In this document: positions 34,701-45,563 of the stretch, in pieces
How positions within the stretch are numbered: the stretch's first letter is position 1
How the letters are laid out: every line of letters begins with the position of its first letter
Source of the DNA: Amphibalanus amphitrite
Taxonomy: Eukaryota; Arthropoda; Thecostraca; Balanomorpha; Balanidae
Direction of reading: 5' to 3'
NCBI RefSeq assembly: GCF_019059575.1
Contig: NW_024881501.1
Coordinates: forward strand, 2,279,001-2,343,000
Length of the DNA: 64,000 bases
The notes under the pieces: generated by a model
Told to the model about the DNA's origin: nothing
Database searches by the model: none
What the model saw: the letters and a program-made list of their open reading frames with translations, nothing else
Made by a program: the position numbers and the translations under genes

Positions 34701-35069
34701 GCGCCATGATAATACACCAAGTGTTACTCTGACCGTCATCCAGTATCCACCCATTCCTCGCAGATCCTCCCCCTCTTGCTGCGGTCCGGCCGCCACCGCC
34801 GCCGCCGCCGGCGCCCGAGATTTTTTTTTTTGCCAGTTACCATGCCACTCGGTGACTTGTGATATGCGTATGTTTCTTACCGCTGCAGCGGTAAGAAACA
34901 TACCAGTGCGCTGGCCATATGAAAGCTGAACGAAAGTGAATGCATTATGTTGTATGTAATTATGTAGGCATGAGACCCTCTGTAGAAAGGAGGCCCCTTT
35001 AGGGAGGAGGCCCTTTGTAGAAAGGAGGCCCCCCGGGATTCCTCCGCCCCTCCCTTGGCCAAATCCTAG
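34701..35069. other. Short hairpins and minisatellite remnants
   Basis: The palindrome TTCTTACCGCTGCAGCGGTAAGAA lies at 34874-34898 (longer with its flanks). CCGCCACCGCCGCCGCCGCC trinucleotide repeats lie at 34788-34812 and GGAGGCCC repeats at 34975-35035. No gene seen. Confidence 0.5.
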
Positions 35070-35740
35070 CTACGTGCCTGTCTGAGGGCCCTACACCGCC
35101 ACCTCTGACACACCAGTGTCTCCTGAGGTCCCACATCGGCGACTCTGAGGGTCCCACACCGGCGCCCCTGGGGCCCCACACCAGTGTCTCTGGCAGTCAG
35201 CCACCGGTAACTCTGTATGTTCTACACCGGTGACTCTGAGGGCCCCACCGGCGTCTGAGAGTACCATGCCAATCTCTAAGGACTCCACAGGGCTCCTGAA
35301 GATACTGCCGGCCCTCACTTGCCGGCCTGTGAAGGCCCATTGTTGGCATCATACGGCCCGTTACCGGCCTCTGAGGGCCCTTTGTCGGTCTCTGAGAGGT
35401 CCTACTGGGTTATTAAGCATTCGCATTTCGCACCAACCACTCCAAGGGGCCAAGGGCCCCACACACAGCCATCTGTGAATGGTGTGGGCTTAGCGCCACA
35501 CCAGTGTCTGAGGCACCACAACGGCGTCCATGTGAGGGCCTCACACCAGCACCTTAGAAGGCCCACACCGGCTCCTTTGTGGTTCCTGCACCAGTGCCTC
35601 TGAGGGCCCCACACCACTGCCTCTGGGGAACCCACACCGATACCTTTGATGGTCCCACGCCAGTACCTCTTAAGGTTCCACACCGGCGGCCCTGGGTCGG
35701 CTCTATACACCAGTCATTCTGAGGGCCCCACCGGCCCCAC
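35070..35740. repeat. Degenerate 24-bp minisatellite, second locus
   Basis: Copies of CCCCACACCGGCGCCTCTGA plus GGGC are related to those at 19550-19849 and 31266-31500. They are strongly diverged, with many CACCAGTG variants. Confidence 0.7.
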
Positions 35741-35807
35741 CAAATTTCGTCGATTTCTGGCGCTGCCCGGGTGTTTGTCCCAAAAGCCTCCTCCTCCTGG
35801 ATCTGCC

Positions 35808-35885
35808 AATGGGGGTCAGGTGTCCTACCATTTCTGTTTTTTTTTTTAAGAAAAAACAGAAATGGTAGGACACCTGACCCCCATT
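35808..35885. repeat. Perfect long-arm palindrome
   Basis: Arms of about 35 bp containing GGGGGTCAGGTGTCCTACCA and its complement flank a short T/A-rich loop. It is likely a very young foldback element or a replication or assembly inversion. Confidence 0.85.
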
Positions 35886-36782
35886 TTTTTTTAAGAAAAA
35901 AAAACTCGTGTCAGGGCTATGACGAAAAATAAGTGGCCTAGATCCAATGAGAAAACAGGATTTGGGGGTACCCTAGGTTTGGCTCCGTGACCTGGTGTGC
36001 CCCCCCGCGCTGACACCCTGGATCCGCCAGTGAACTAAACAAACCAGCAAACGGTGTTCACCAACTGTTCATCAACAAATGTGCAAACACCAAACCATGC
36101 TTTTTTAGATGCGTGTGCAAGAGAAAGGAGCAATCGTTGAGCATAACCATTGTTATAAAAAGCACCAGCTTTCAGTCTTCAGTATTGTTCGCCATAACCA
36201 AGAGGAGTGATAAGCGAGTTGTGACCATGTATTGGTAGACACACACTGCGAGTATCGTGTGATAATTGAATCAATGGGTGATACACACGCCTGATTCGAA
36301 AACGCGCGCGTCTTCTCCATGGCGGAGCCCGGACAATGCCGATGTACGTGACGCACAACAACCAGGCCGTCGGCAGGGGCGCGACCCCAGCACACCAATG
36401 ACAAGCGATATCACAATGTTCATCACTGCACGCCTCTGCACACGTCCCCCTGGCACACAGTGCATGGTTATTGACTGCACCACTGACGCAACACGGCAAC
36501 AATCGCTCAGCCCATGCCCAGCGATGCCTTTAGGCACTCGAACAGTGCTCTCATCGCGCTCGAGCCGTGTTCTCATCGCGTCCCAGTCACCTTGGCCACT
36601 GTCGCCGTGCCCACTATGAGCCTCCAGCAGCGGCCGGCAGCAGCCGCCCTCTCCGAGTGTTCAGCGCCTCGAGACGACTGACTGAGCCGCCGTCTGCGGC
36701 TGCGCTCCGGAGGCACCACTCCGGGCGGCGGGCACCGACACACACACCGTCCGGCCGCCTCTGGGCCGCCGCGCACCGGCCG
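35886..36782. other. Region 3' of cyclin H, no gene seen
   Basis: A transposon-end motif, ACCCTGGATCCGCCAGTG, lies at 36013. The rest is unremarkable, becoming GC-rich towards the cyclin H stop codon. I found no convincing AATAAA for the minus-strand gene. Confidence 0.4.
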
Positions 36783-36869
36783 CTAGCTGTCCGAGTCCAC
36801 CCGGGCCACCTTGTACGAGGGCACGTCGTCATCGTCCTCTAGCATTTCGCGCATCCGTCGCTTGTAGGC
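36783..36869 (-). CDS. CycH: Cyclin H, terminal coding exon (28 codons)
   Basis: It is preceded by an acceptor (TTTAATCGGCAG) and reads AYKRRMREMLEDDDDVPSYK then VARVDSDS and TAG. Length, phase 0 and acidic composition match the C-terminal tail of cyclin H, which follows the Glu-Asn-Asn-Pro segment in arthropod-like homologues. It is too short to be found as an open frame by itself. Confidence 0.85.
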   Translation of the reverse strand, partial: AYKRRMREMLEDDDDVPSYKVARVDSDS

Positions 36870-39800
36870 CTGCCGATTAAAGCACACATCACCGTTATTC
36901 TGAGCCGGGGCCGTCACTCAGTAACCTTTTTTTTGGGGGGGGGGGGGTGCCGATTGGATGAAACCAGCAGGAAGTAGTCTGGGGGACGGACGGTGTTGCG
37001 GACAATTATACAATCTACTGACAGCATACAAGATGACACGGTTGCAGTTCGCGGGTTACAGATGAGGTGTGACAGCCAGACTGGTGTTTGATTCGCCCGT
37101 GATTGAATCAATTGGATTGAATCAAACAAAATTTGTTGAATCAAAATGATTTGATTCACCGTCAGGATTGTTCGATTCACAAGCTATGATTGAATTAAAC
37201 GAGTTAGGAATCAGGGTTGATTGAATCAAACGAATTACCGATTCATGAACTTCAAAAAATGAAGTGTACATAGTTAATTATCAACAAATGTTAACACTAC
37301 CATCATGTGATGATAATTACATGACAACAATAAGAACACAATTACAATAATATCCCTGATATTGATTGACATTTTTTTTAAATCGAATCGAAAAAAAGAA
37401 TCGATCAATAACTTTTTGGCTAAATCAAACGTGAATCATTCCTTTTTTTTGTTTTTATTCTCTGATTCAAAAGGAAACGATTCATCAATTTTTTTGAATG
37501 AATCGAACGGTGATTGAATCAGAAAAAAATCCAATGAATCAATGATTGAATCGATCCAAAAAAGGTGAATCAATAACCAGTCTGGTGACAGCGACATAAT
37601 TGAAAGCAGAATAAATGGATTGCTTGGCTATGTAAACACAAAACCGTCCGCGTTGCTTAGCTTTGAAAGCTTTGACTGACCAGACATGTGCATGGATCCG
37701 AGAAAATGGATCTGGGATCTGATCCCACGGATCCTGATCTCGGATCCATCAGGATCATAGATCCAGCTCTAATTTTTTTTTCTCGAGAAATCCGTAAGGA
37801 TCATAGATCCGAGTCTAAAATTTTGGTTTGAGATCCAATGAGATCATAGATCCTCATTTATTTTTTGTCAACACAGAAATCCCAAAAATCACTTTGCAGC
37901 TCACAAATGTTCTTATTTGTGATTGCATCTGATAGCACGTCATAACTCATAGTTTTATGGCACTTATTGACATAGAAACACTTGGATTCCTGGTTTCAAA
38001 TGTTGCGCATGGTGGGATCCACTCAGATCATAGATCCATGTTCTTGGTTCATCGTCAGGTCCTGTGAGATCATAGATCCAGGATAAATTTTTCACGCCGG
38101 ATCCGGTGGGATCATAGATCCAAACCTGCAGTTTGCTTCGAGATCCACTAAGATCATAGATCCATCACTCGGATCCATGCTCATGGCTTTGACCCGCGCA
38201 CCGACGGGGGGGGGGTCGGTTATCCACCCACTGAGGTTTTTCGTGAATAGCGGGAAAACCGCGGCGCGTAGCGCCGCGAAATTTGGTATGACTATAACCT
38301 CATCAATTTTACACATGGTGTGCAAGTTTGAACCTCCTACCTTTCAAGGTCAGGTCACCAGGTCACTTTGAATGACCCAACCTCAAGTCACTTTTTTGCA
38401 ACTTTGTCACCGTACCAGAGCTACAGTAGATGTCGGAGACCTTTGAAAGTCGCAGGATGTTATTAGGTCATTAGTAGCTACAATTTGTATATCTCGGAAT
38501 TTTGATATCGGTGACCTAAGGTCAGGTCAATTTCGCAACCTCCCCATTATAAGTCAATGGGGGAAAAGTCAACTCCCTGTTTTTCTACTAAAACGCGTCG
38601 GAATGGCCCCATATACCATACATGACTTCATATACGATCAACCTTCACTACCTTGAGGCCTGTTTTGCTGTTGGGCAGCTATAGGTCATGTGACGTCATC
38701 AAAGGTCACCAACGGGTTTTTACCAATAACTCTTTACAGGAACGATATAAAGACACGCGGACGGTCTCACTGTGTTCAGCTCGTCAAGGCGCATCGAATG
38801 ATAAAAATGATGACCTCGAGGTCACGTGACCTGAGGTCAACCTTTGACCTTGACCTTTCGAGGTCAATAAATATATATTCGATGCGGATTGACGACAGGA
38901 TCACGATGATGCCCTTCGTTTGTTCCTAGCTTGACTAATTCGAAAGTTATTCGAGAAAAAACTCCATATCTAGCGCCACCATTTTGACTTTTTGACCCCT
39001 GTTACATCATCTTTGACCTGACCTGAAAATGACCTTAGTAAAAATTGTAGACCTTGTCCGTGCGTGTCCCATGCCGTTTACTGCTTGTCATATTCTTGCT
39101 TCGTTCTCGAGATCTCAGGGGGGGGGGCGGTCATCCGCCCCCCCCGTCGGTTGTAACAGTTGGCGCAGACCCCCGTCGGTGCGCGGGTTATGTTTCCCTG
39201 TGTTATATAATAAAATAAATAAGTGCCTTTCGACACATAGTGCGAGCAAGCAAAAGCGAGTTTCATTTTTTTTTTTTGCGGACACAAGCCGCAGCGGCCA
39301 GCCACACGGCGGACGGGCGCGGCTCGAAAGTTACCGACCCCTGTTCCAACCGATAAAACAATTATCCACTGGCAGAGCGAAGAGGCATGGGAATGGGTTA
39401 TTGATCATCTCGCAGGGACTGAAATTCACCGATGTCTGGTTTCTCCTAGCGTAAGAAGACAACGGAACTGATTTTTTTTTTCTGTGAGAAGTCTGCTTTA
39501 AAATGCCACATGGAAAGCTCAATTTAAGTTTTTATTATTCAAGTTCTTTTTTTTTTCTTCTGCAGAGTAAGCCCCCCAGGGTCAATCAGCACCTTTGAAT
39601 ATCGACGATCCTAGTATGCAATTTAATCGTGCAAATTGTTAATGATGTAAACAATAAAGCCGGTCTCGTAGTTCAGTAGGTAGAGCGGTGGAATCCGCGT
39701 GGTGAGAGCACGCGTCCCGGTTACAACAGTCCGGGTTTCGTGGCGCGACGGGCGCTCGATATTTATGAGCCTCGACAGGTAGGTATGGTTGCGGTTGGTG

Positions 39801-42800
39801 GCTGGCCGTAGCCAGTCCAAGTTAGTGAGGCCGTGCGCTGCTTTGTGCGTGTGTTAAACTTCAGGCTCTAAATTCTTCCATACTGGGGTGGAATAAGTTT
39901 TGTCCTCTCAAAAGATGTGCTCCCTAGTCTCTAGGTTGCCATACAAGAGGCAGCAGTTCCTTTTATCGTCCAGCATATTCCCCACGAACAGGGAGTTATG
40001 CACGACCACAATTGAGACCATGTTTGGCCGGAATCGCGATTCGACGTACAGGGTGTCCCATAAGTTCCTTCTCACCTATTTTTTTAGAGGCTCTCTTATT
40101 TAAAGCCACGCTTAATTTATTTTGTAACTGAGCTTTTGGAGTTGCCATGGCAACTGTGAATATGCTCCACGGTAACTAATCCGTCTAGACAAAATATTTT
40201 TTGCTAGAGAGTTCACTTCATGTGGAGACGGCTTACGCCGCAACAATCAACATAGAGGTCTCCGATACGGGTACGTCTCGGTATTTAGTCCGCACGTGGG
40301 CCATTTGCGACGGTTGAGGGTGATTGAGGCCATCCAGTCTGTAGCCAATGTCTGTCGCTAACTGGACGCACAGTCAGCAAGTTGACGCCGATGATTTGTC
40401 GGGAGTCAATCGCTGCAAGTTTATGCTCTTTTTTTGTCAGCTCTCAGGAGTGAGCCATGCGGCCAAAACTGTGTGGCGCCAAAGTGGCCGTCAAAAAGGT
40501 CTTAGCGCTAGAAAGCTGGCAAGCAGGCTTTTCAGGATGGATTACCAGCTGTCTAAGAGTATTATTTCGGGGTACATGACTCACGGTCACTTGGGCTTAA
40601 ACTTAACGGAGGACGCAAAACAGTCGAAAATGTCTTAAAATGGCCAAACATTAGTTTCGTTATGCCTGAGGCTAGAAAAAAAACTGGAGGGCCGATGACA
40701 TCAATGTGGTCATCTGGACTACCTAGCCCGTGTTCGAGATAAAATACCCGTCCAAACCCCAAAACGGTCCCATATGGGTGACGGACAAGGCCTTCGTGTC
40801 ATCCCACTTTATTCCTAAGCAAAAGGCCATGGTCACGGTAATGTGGGGTAATATGCGTCCAGACGCTGAGCAGGTTGCAATTGATACTCCAGAAACAGTG
40901 TTGGGACGCAGAATGCTTCTCCAAGAAGATTTAGGAGTTTCAGCCTTCTAGCTTAACTCGAACTGCAAGTATGAACACAGTTTTTTAGGAGAAAATGGCA
41001 TCCGGGAGGTCGTGGGCCCATCTTCAAGCCAGACAGTGCATCAGTGCAGAGGTCAAGCAAAGCTTAAAAGCAGTGCCAGGAGACTGTGATAAGCTTCTGT
41101 GGCAAGATCACATCCCAGGCAACTCATCAGATCCAAATTTCATAAAAATGTGTTAGAAATATTGAAATCGAGGTTCATCGAAGCGAAGCGCTGTTCCAGC
41201 CTCGAGGAGCTAGCCTAGGAGGAGCTCACGGCGCATGTCAAGTCAGTCTGGGCTTACTTCAAGCCTGCTATGCTGCCAAACATGCCGGTTGGCATGCCGC
41301 AGCATGCATTAATGTGTTTGCCTATGAAATGGGGAGCACATTGAGGGGTCATAAACATATCAAAAAGCAATGTACTCTGTTTTACATGCAAATATAAGGT
41401 GAGATGAGAACGAACTTATGGGGGACACCCTGTATGTCGGCTCGCATTAGCCGCGCGTTTTGCAATCTTTTCGTGGTTTCAAGCGTTCAAACATGTGATT
41501 TGATGTTGCTCCCATGCATTAGGGTGGATGTCAGGGTCACCTGAAGGTCAGGTCAGGTCACTGACCTCTGATGGCCTCGGTCCATTTTTTCGAGTTACTC
41601 ATGTTTCTAGGCTAGTTTTTGGAGCTGAATTCGAATCTATCAACCATTGAACATTCGAATCTATCAACCATTGAACATTTACGAAGAAGTTTTGGTGCCT
41701 TCGTAATATGTTACGAAGCGGTGCCTTCGTAATATGTTACGAAGCTGTCAGAGGCGGTTGGCACCTACTACAAATACCCGGCAGGACCCCTACTAGTTGA
41801 CCTGACCTGACCTGACCCGAACTGGCCTAAGTACAAAAAGACATCATCTGTGCTCAAAACAAAACTAACATGATATTCGTGATCCCCGAAAAACCCCATA
41901 GCAGCCACGCTTTACGACGTTCTAACAGGTCCCGATTTTCCCGACTTTTGGGTCATTGACCTGACCTGGAAGGTCAACCGATGACCTAATACTTTAACCC
42001 TCCATCGTATAGGGGGGAGGCCAGGGGTCGAACGGACCCCAGATATCTTGGAATTTAGATATCGGTGACCTAAGGTCAGGTGAGCGCCGATGACTACTGT
42101 AGTCCGGGCGCCCAAAAACCCCAATTCATCGACCTAGGGTCAGGTCAATTTTTCGCACTCTCCATTGCAAGTCAATGGGAGAAAATTGAAAGGCGCCTCT
42201 TTTGGACGAACATCAATCTGAACACTTTCAAACACGGAATGAGAAGTAAATATGACACACTGAACCAGAAAATGGCACCCGTTACCCCGTTATGTTCCTG
42301 AAGTCATCTCAGTTCACCAATGGTATCCAACAGTTTTTTTTGCAAATAACTTCTAATAGATGCATGCCAGAGCGATGGAAACGTCTTAGATGTGTTCGGC
42401 TTGACGATAGGGATAGACTAATATGCAATATGACCTTTCCGACTCATGGCTTTGGCCTGGGGTCAAATTTTTAAGTTGATCTTTCAAGATCAAACTACAG
42501 TTCATTCGATGCGTTTTGACGAGAGGAGCACGACGCTTGCAAAATAACTGTCGTGCCTTCCTTGAGTAAAAAATATCATTGAAAAACATCTTTGGTAAAA
42601 ACGGCTATTTCTGTTTTTTTTTTGTCATCTAGCGGCTAAACCGTAAGTCCTAGGCCAAATCTGAGGACGAGGACACAATCCGGAAAGAGGGTTGAAAGGG
42701 CTATCGAATGCGCTTCTCCGCCGCGCTGTAGCTCCATCGGTTCCCGAGTTATGTGCCGCTGTTTCGAAAGACGGAATAGGCAACATTTTACCTTTGGTGA

Positions 42801-43960
42801 CCTCTAGTAACCTGACCTTTGACCTGACCTAAAAATGAGTGGGTGTCTTCGACCTTATTTTGGAGTTCTTTTGAATGGCGCTTACCGCGCGTCGCTACGT
42901 GGCCCAGGCGCCGAGGTAGAAGGGGGTGTTCAAACACCCCCTTCTTCAGCAGGGGGTGGAAACCCAGGACCTCCAGCGGGGCACGGGTTAAAGATCCAGA
43001 AATGTGCCCAGCTCCGCGGTGATGACGTCAGTTATTAAATAACAGTGCAGTGAATGTCGACGGCGGACGTACCTGGCTCTCGGGGTTGTTCTCCTGATTG
43101 CGGCACTTGTCCAGTTTCCGCTCGAGCTGTTTGACGACGTCTCGCTGCGGCTGCTCGACCGTCTTGACCAGCAGGCGGATCTTTCGGACGGCCTCGACCA
43201 GCGCCTGCAGCTGCGGCCGCGCCGCCGACGCCAACAGCTCCGACGTCACGTACGCGTCCAGGTTCTCCTGCACGCGACTGACCGCGTACAGAATCGCCGC
43301 CAGCGCGACCTGCGACGGCGCAAACAGCAGCACCGCGTCCGTGAAGAAGACGGCCTCGAGAAACTCGTCGATGATGGGTCTCAGTCGGTCGGGGTTCTGC
43401 AGGCTGGGACAGCGCGTCTTGATGTCGATGAGCAGGCCCTCCACCGGCCGGAAGGGAGTGTGCACGGTCAGGTGGTAGTGCACGCCGTGCATCACCGTCA
43501 GCTCGTTGTTGAGGATGATGTCTGTCGCCTTCTCCTTGTCACCCTTAACATTGGCAACAAACTGACCGATGGACACGTTAAACTCTTCAACCTTGCACGA
43601 AAGGTAAACACAGGTTACCAATATACCCTTTGGGTGAAAGTCCATCACAGAGTTGTGCATGTAGAAACGCTTGAAGTAGTGGCTTGCTGTACCAGAGACT
43701 GCTTTCGGCATAGGAGGCTGAAAGGCCTTGCAAAAGTCGCGCAAATGACACTCATAATACTGTGCGACTATTTTCTCTTCAGAGGGTGTGAGAAAAAACT
43801 CTGCACGTTTTTCCTCAGACATTTCGGCGCCGTGCTTATCAATGAAGCGCCGGTTGGTTTCTCTGCGTCGATTGGCAATATCTTCTTCATCCTTAAACAT
43901 CCAGTGTTTTTTCTGTGTGCTTGTCGGAAACATTTTTCTTTTGCTGAAAGCAGAACACAT
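36783..43960 (-). CDS. CycH: Cyclin H, regulatory subunit of the CDK-activating kinase
   Basis: Two coding exons: 43960-43073 (donor CCAG/GTACGT) and 36869-36783 (acceptor ATCGGCAG, stop TAG), both phase 0. The first codes 296 residues and the second 28, giving 324, against 323 in human cyclin H. Family landmarks in order: QKKHWMF near the N-terminus; the cyclin box with AVSGTASHYFKRFYMHNSVM, TCVYLSCKVEEFNVS and the second fold with FFTDAVLLFAPSQVALAAIL; a C-terminal helix, KLDKCRNQENNPES; then an acidic tail, MREMLEDDDDVPSYK. Cyclin H binds CDK7 and MAT1, activates cell-cycle CDKs and, within TFIIH, phosphorylates RNA polymerase II. The second ATG (43933) fits the family N-terminus better than the first at 43960. 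The 6203-bp intron is full of transposons. Confidence 0.93.
37080..37580. repeat. GATTGAATCA-rich cryptic repeat
   Basis: ATTGAATCAATTGG and TGATTGAATCGA-like words recur in both orientations across 500 bp, each a near-palindrome. There is no fixed period. It lies in the cyclin H intron. Confidence 0.7.
37690..38175. repeat. GGATCATAGATCC-type repeat
   Basis: About ten copies of (G)AGATCATAGATCCA are spaced irregularly at 40-70 bp, separated by AT-rich filler, with extra GGATCCGA words at the start. Each core is a near-palindrome around ATAG. Confidence 0.75.
38189..39191. mobile_element. TTAA-type, AGGTCA-rich element (copy 2)
   Basis: The ends CCCGCGCACCGACGGGGG and CCCCCGTCGGTGCGCGGG are complementary. 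The flanks TTGA and TTAT are probably decayed TTAA. The right end also has a G-run/C-run palindrome (GGGGGGGGCGGTCATCCGCC). The interior matches copy 1 closely, for example GAATTTTGATATCGGTGACC and ATGACTTCATATACGATCAA. It is non-coding and lies in the cyclin H intron. Confidence 0.72.
39192..40048. other. Intronic sequence with a tRNA-like stretch
   Basis: At 39658-39740 a segment has a polymerase III A-box-like word (TAGTTCAGTAGGTAGAGC) but no good B box or closing acceptor stem, so it is at most a degenerate tRNA-derived SINE head. The rest shows poly-T tracts and nothing else recognisable. Confidence 0.35.
40049..41432. mobile_element. Decayed mariner-like transposon
   Basis: The left end CAGGGTGTCCCATAAGTTCC, then TTCTCACCT, is matched by the inverted AGGTGAGATGAGAACGAACTT then ATGGGGGACACCCTG at the right end. 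TA lies directly outside both ends (40047 and 41433). At 1384 bp it is the length of a full mariner, but the transposase frame is broken into fragments. Confidence 0.82.
40348..40951 (+). pseudogene. Mariner-like transposase remnants
   Basis: Frame fragments at 40348-40638 and 40730-40951 retain pieces such as WRQSGRQKGLSARKLA (helix-turn-helix side) and PIWVTDKAFVSSHF with MVTVMWGNM (catalytic domain side). Frameshifts and stops between them make the gene non-functional. Confidence 0.6.
41433..41993. other. Intronic AGGTCA-rich sequence
   Basis: It contains AAGGTCAGGTCAGGTCACTG, the duplication CGAATCTATCAACCATTGAA (about 41630-41680), an AGCGGTGCCTTCGTAATATG repeat and CCTGACCTGACCTGACCCGA. 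Probably the remains of further elements of the TTAA/CCC family; no ends seen. Confidence 0.45.
41994..42991. mobile_element. TTAA-flanked AGGTCA-rich element (copy 4)
   Basis: TTAACCC at the left and GGGTTAA at the right are 998 bp apart, the family length. The left end continues TCCATCGTATAGGGGGGAGG, and the right end has GGGGGTGTTCAAACACCCCC, CTCCAGCGGGGCACGGG. Beyond TTAACCC the inverted repeat is poor, so the pairing of these ends is less certain than for copies 1, 3 and 5. The right end lies 80 bp from the cyclin H donor. Confidence 0.55.
43073..43960 (-). CDS. CycH: Cyclin H, long first coding exon
   Basis: It encodes residues 1-296, the whole double cyclin fold, without an intron. 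Without splicing the frame continues only 14 codons past the donor into a non-homologous tail (VRPPSTF...), which supports the splice. The long antisense open frame over the same bases is a shadow. Confidence 0.92.
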
Positions 43961-44499
43961 TTAAATAAACTGAAGTTTGAACAATGACCACACTTTGTAG
44001 TTTGCTTCTTTGTACCTACTTCACACAGGGGTGTCGTTTTCCGAAAATGATTGGTAGTGCCCAAAGGCGGCGGCTGGCCATATATGACGGGGCTTACAAG
44101 GTAGGGTACCCCCAAATCTGCCTTTCTCATCGGATTTCGGCCACTTATTTTTCGCCCTGGTCATTGACAAGACTAACCGAAATCTAAAAAAACACAAAAA
44201 AAAAACTTTGGAAATCTGGGTCCACACCGGACGCCATGCACAAAACGTGCAGTTATATAGGCAATAGTGTCGGAGGAATGCACGCCATTCTGAAAGAGGC
44301 CCACATCGACTTAAAAGGACGGCTGTGCTGAAAGGGGACAGGAACAGCTTTGAGGGCCCAAGCCGACTAAAAAAGACGGCTGCGGGGCCAGGAACGGTTT
44401 TGAAGACCCACGCCAATTGAAGGGTTCGACAACTAACGAGGACTGGAAACACAACGATAGTTAGAAAGACCTGCTTGCCAAAATAAAAGGATGACAGTA
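43961..44499. other. 5' flank of cyclin H
   Basis: The putative promoter side of the minus-strand gene. No TATA box at a suitable place; the sequence just upstream of the ATG is AT-rich. 44090-44460 contains repeated GGCTGTGCTGAAAGGGGACA / GGCTGCGGGGCCAGGAACGG phrases. No gene seen. Confidence 0.35.
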
Positions 44500-44599
44500 C
44501 GAGGGGCGTTCAGAAAGCTACGGGCCCGACCATGAAGGAGCAGAGAGATACAGCATCGACTCATTAGACCAAAAAGTTCATTTATTCAAATAAACACCG

Positions 44600-44890
44600 T
44601 TAAGACAAACACATTTCGCGCAGCGCTTCGCGAGAGCCCTCAAAAAGCCTCCATAACCAAGTGGGTTTTGGACCCATCCTGCACGTCCAAGACGGCTGAT
44701 TTCGTCTCCCTGCTGTTAGCGAGGTTGCCGCTGCTAATTTTCTTATGTTGGGGAAGAGGTGGCAACCACTAACCAGAGTGTGCAAGGTTCGGAGAGAAAA
44801 AAGTGGATGCGACAACAACTCGAAGCTCATCGCTTCACTGTTCGTCATCCCGCCCATGTACGCAGGTGCGTGGTCGCGGATCAGGTGCAC
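44600..44890 (-). pseudogene. Mariner transposase C-terminal fragment
   Basis: The minus-strand frame contains LIRDHAPAYMGGMTNSEAMS, FELLSHPLFS and CHLFPNIRKL, matching the end of mariner transposases (HDNAPAH...LPHPPYSPDL...HLFP). The second catalytic Asp region is altered (HDN reads RDH), and the SPDLAPSD segment is changed. Confidence 0.75.
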
Positions 44891-44984
44891 ACTTTACGTC
44901 AGCTTCCCTATAGCCTCCCCTCGATGTTTATCGAATGGACGCACATCATCAATTGTGTGCCCCTGTTTTGGAAAGTTGACGAGC

Positions 44985-45053
44985 GGAGGGGGGTCGCATC
45001 GACCCCTCCCCCTGCCAGGCCGTGTTATGAAAAATGCCCAGGGCGAGGGTTAA
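44985..45053. mobile_element. Right-end fragment of a TTAA/CCC-type element
   Basis: GGAGGGGGGTCGCATCGACC then CCTCCCCC forms the usual palindrome, followed by GGGCGAGGG and TTAA (45050-45053). There is no left end nearby; it is nested in the mariner element. Confidence 0.5.
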
Positions 45054-45308
45054 CGCTTGGTGCCTTTTCTGCACTAACTACTATGAAACGAATCACTGCT
45101 CTCTTCTGGGCGTCGCCCATCCTATCCGAAATGGCGAACTATGCTACGAATAGAAGCCCGAATCAATCACAGAAGAGACTTAATTAATGGCCACTTACTT
45201 AATTTGCGTAAGTGGACATCCCAATAACACATCATTTAACACACCGCCTTGCAGGCCAAAATTCCAACTCCTTCATTGTTCGGCCCGAAACTTTTTGAAC
45301 GCCCCTCG

Positions 45309-45563
45309 TAGTTACGAGCTTCAGTTTTCGGGGTCTGATGCGGTAATGACCTGGCGTTGAACCCTGGGGAATCAGGCTGCATCACCCACTCAAATCAATA
45401 TACCTATGGCCTATTCTGGAGCACCGCGGCACCTTCCGAAGTCGGTGTAGGGCCTCCAGCGGCTGGTGTGGAGACGGATCGGGGTCTATTAGGGGCGGTC
45501 GCGTGGTATGCGGGACTCAGAGGCAGTTATGGACCTCTATAACCAATTGCGTTTTCGAGCCTC
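45309..45563. other. Short gene-free gap
   Basis: Contains GGCCTCCAGCGGCTGGTGTG and AGGGGCGGTC pieces related to the 24-bp degenerate minisatellite. No gene. Confidence 0.35.

Larger units (their letters stand above)
44500..45308 (-). mobile_element. Deleted mariner element
   Basis: The ends CGAGGGGCGTTCAGAAAG and CTTTTTGAACGCCCCTCG are complementary and flanked by TA (44498-44499 and 45309-45310). The inner continuation CTACGGGCCCGA pairs with TCGGCCCGAAAC. At 809 bp it is shorter than a complete mariner. A right-end fragment of a TTAA/CCC-type element (44985-45053) is embedded in it. Confidence 0.85.

Noticed and set aside
36266-36842. Several 70-117-codon frames around 36.2-36.8 kb
   Set aside because: They overlap on both strands of GC-rich sequence next to the cyclin H terminal exon and show no domain or splice support.
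39658-39740. tRNA gene
   Set aside because: It has an A-box-like word but no matching acceptor stem, anticodon arm or good B box.
43028-43072. Unspliced C-terminus of cyclin H (VRPPSTFTALLFNN)
   Set aside because: It starts at a perfect GTACGT donor and has no similarity to the family; the exon at 36783-36869 restores the expected acidic tail and length.
43460-43987. 175-codon plus-strand frame
   Set aside because: Exactly antisense to the well-supported cyclin H exon, with no domain.
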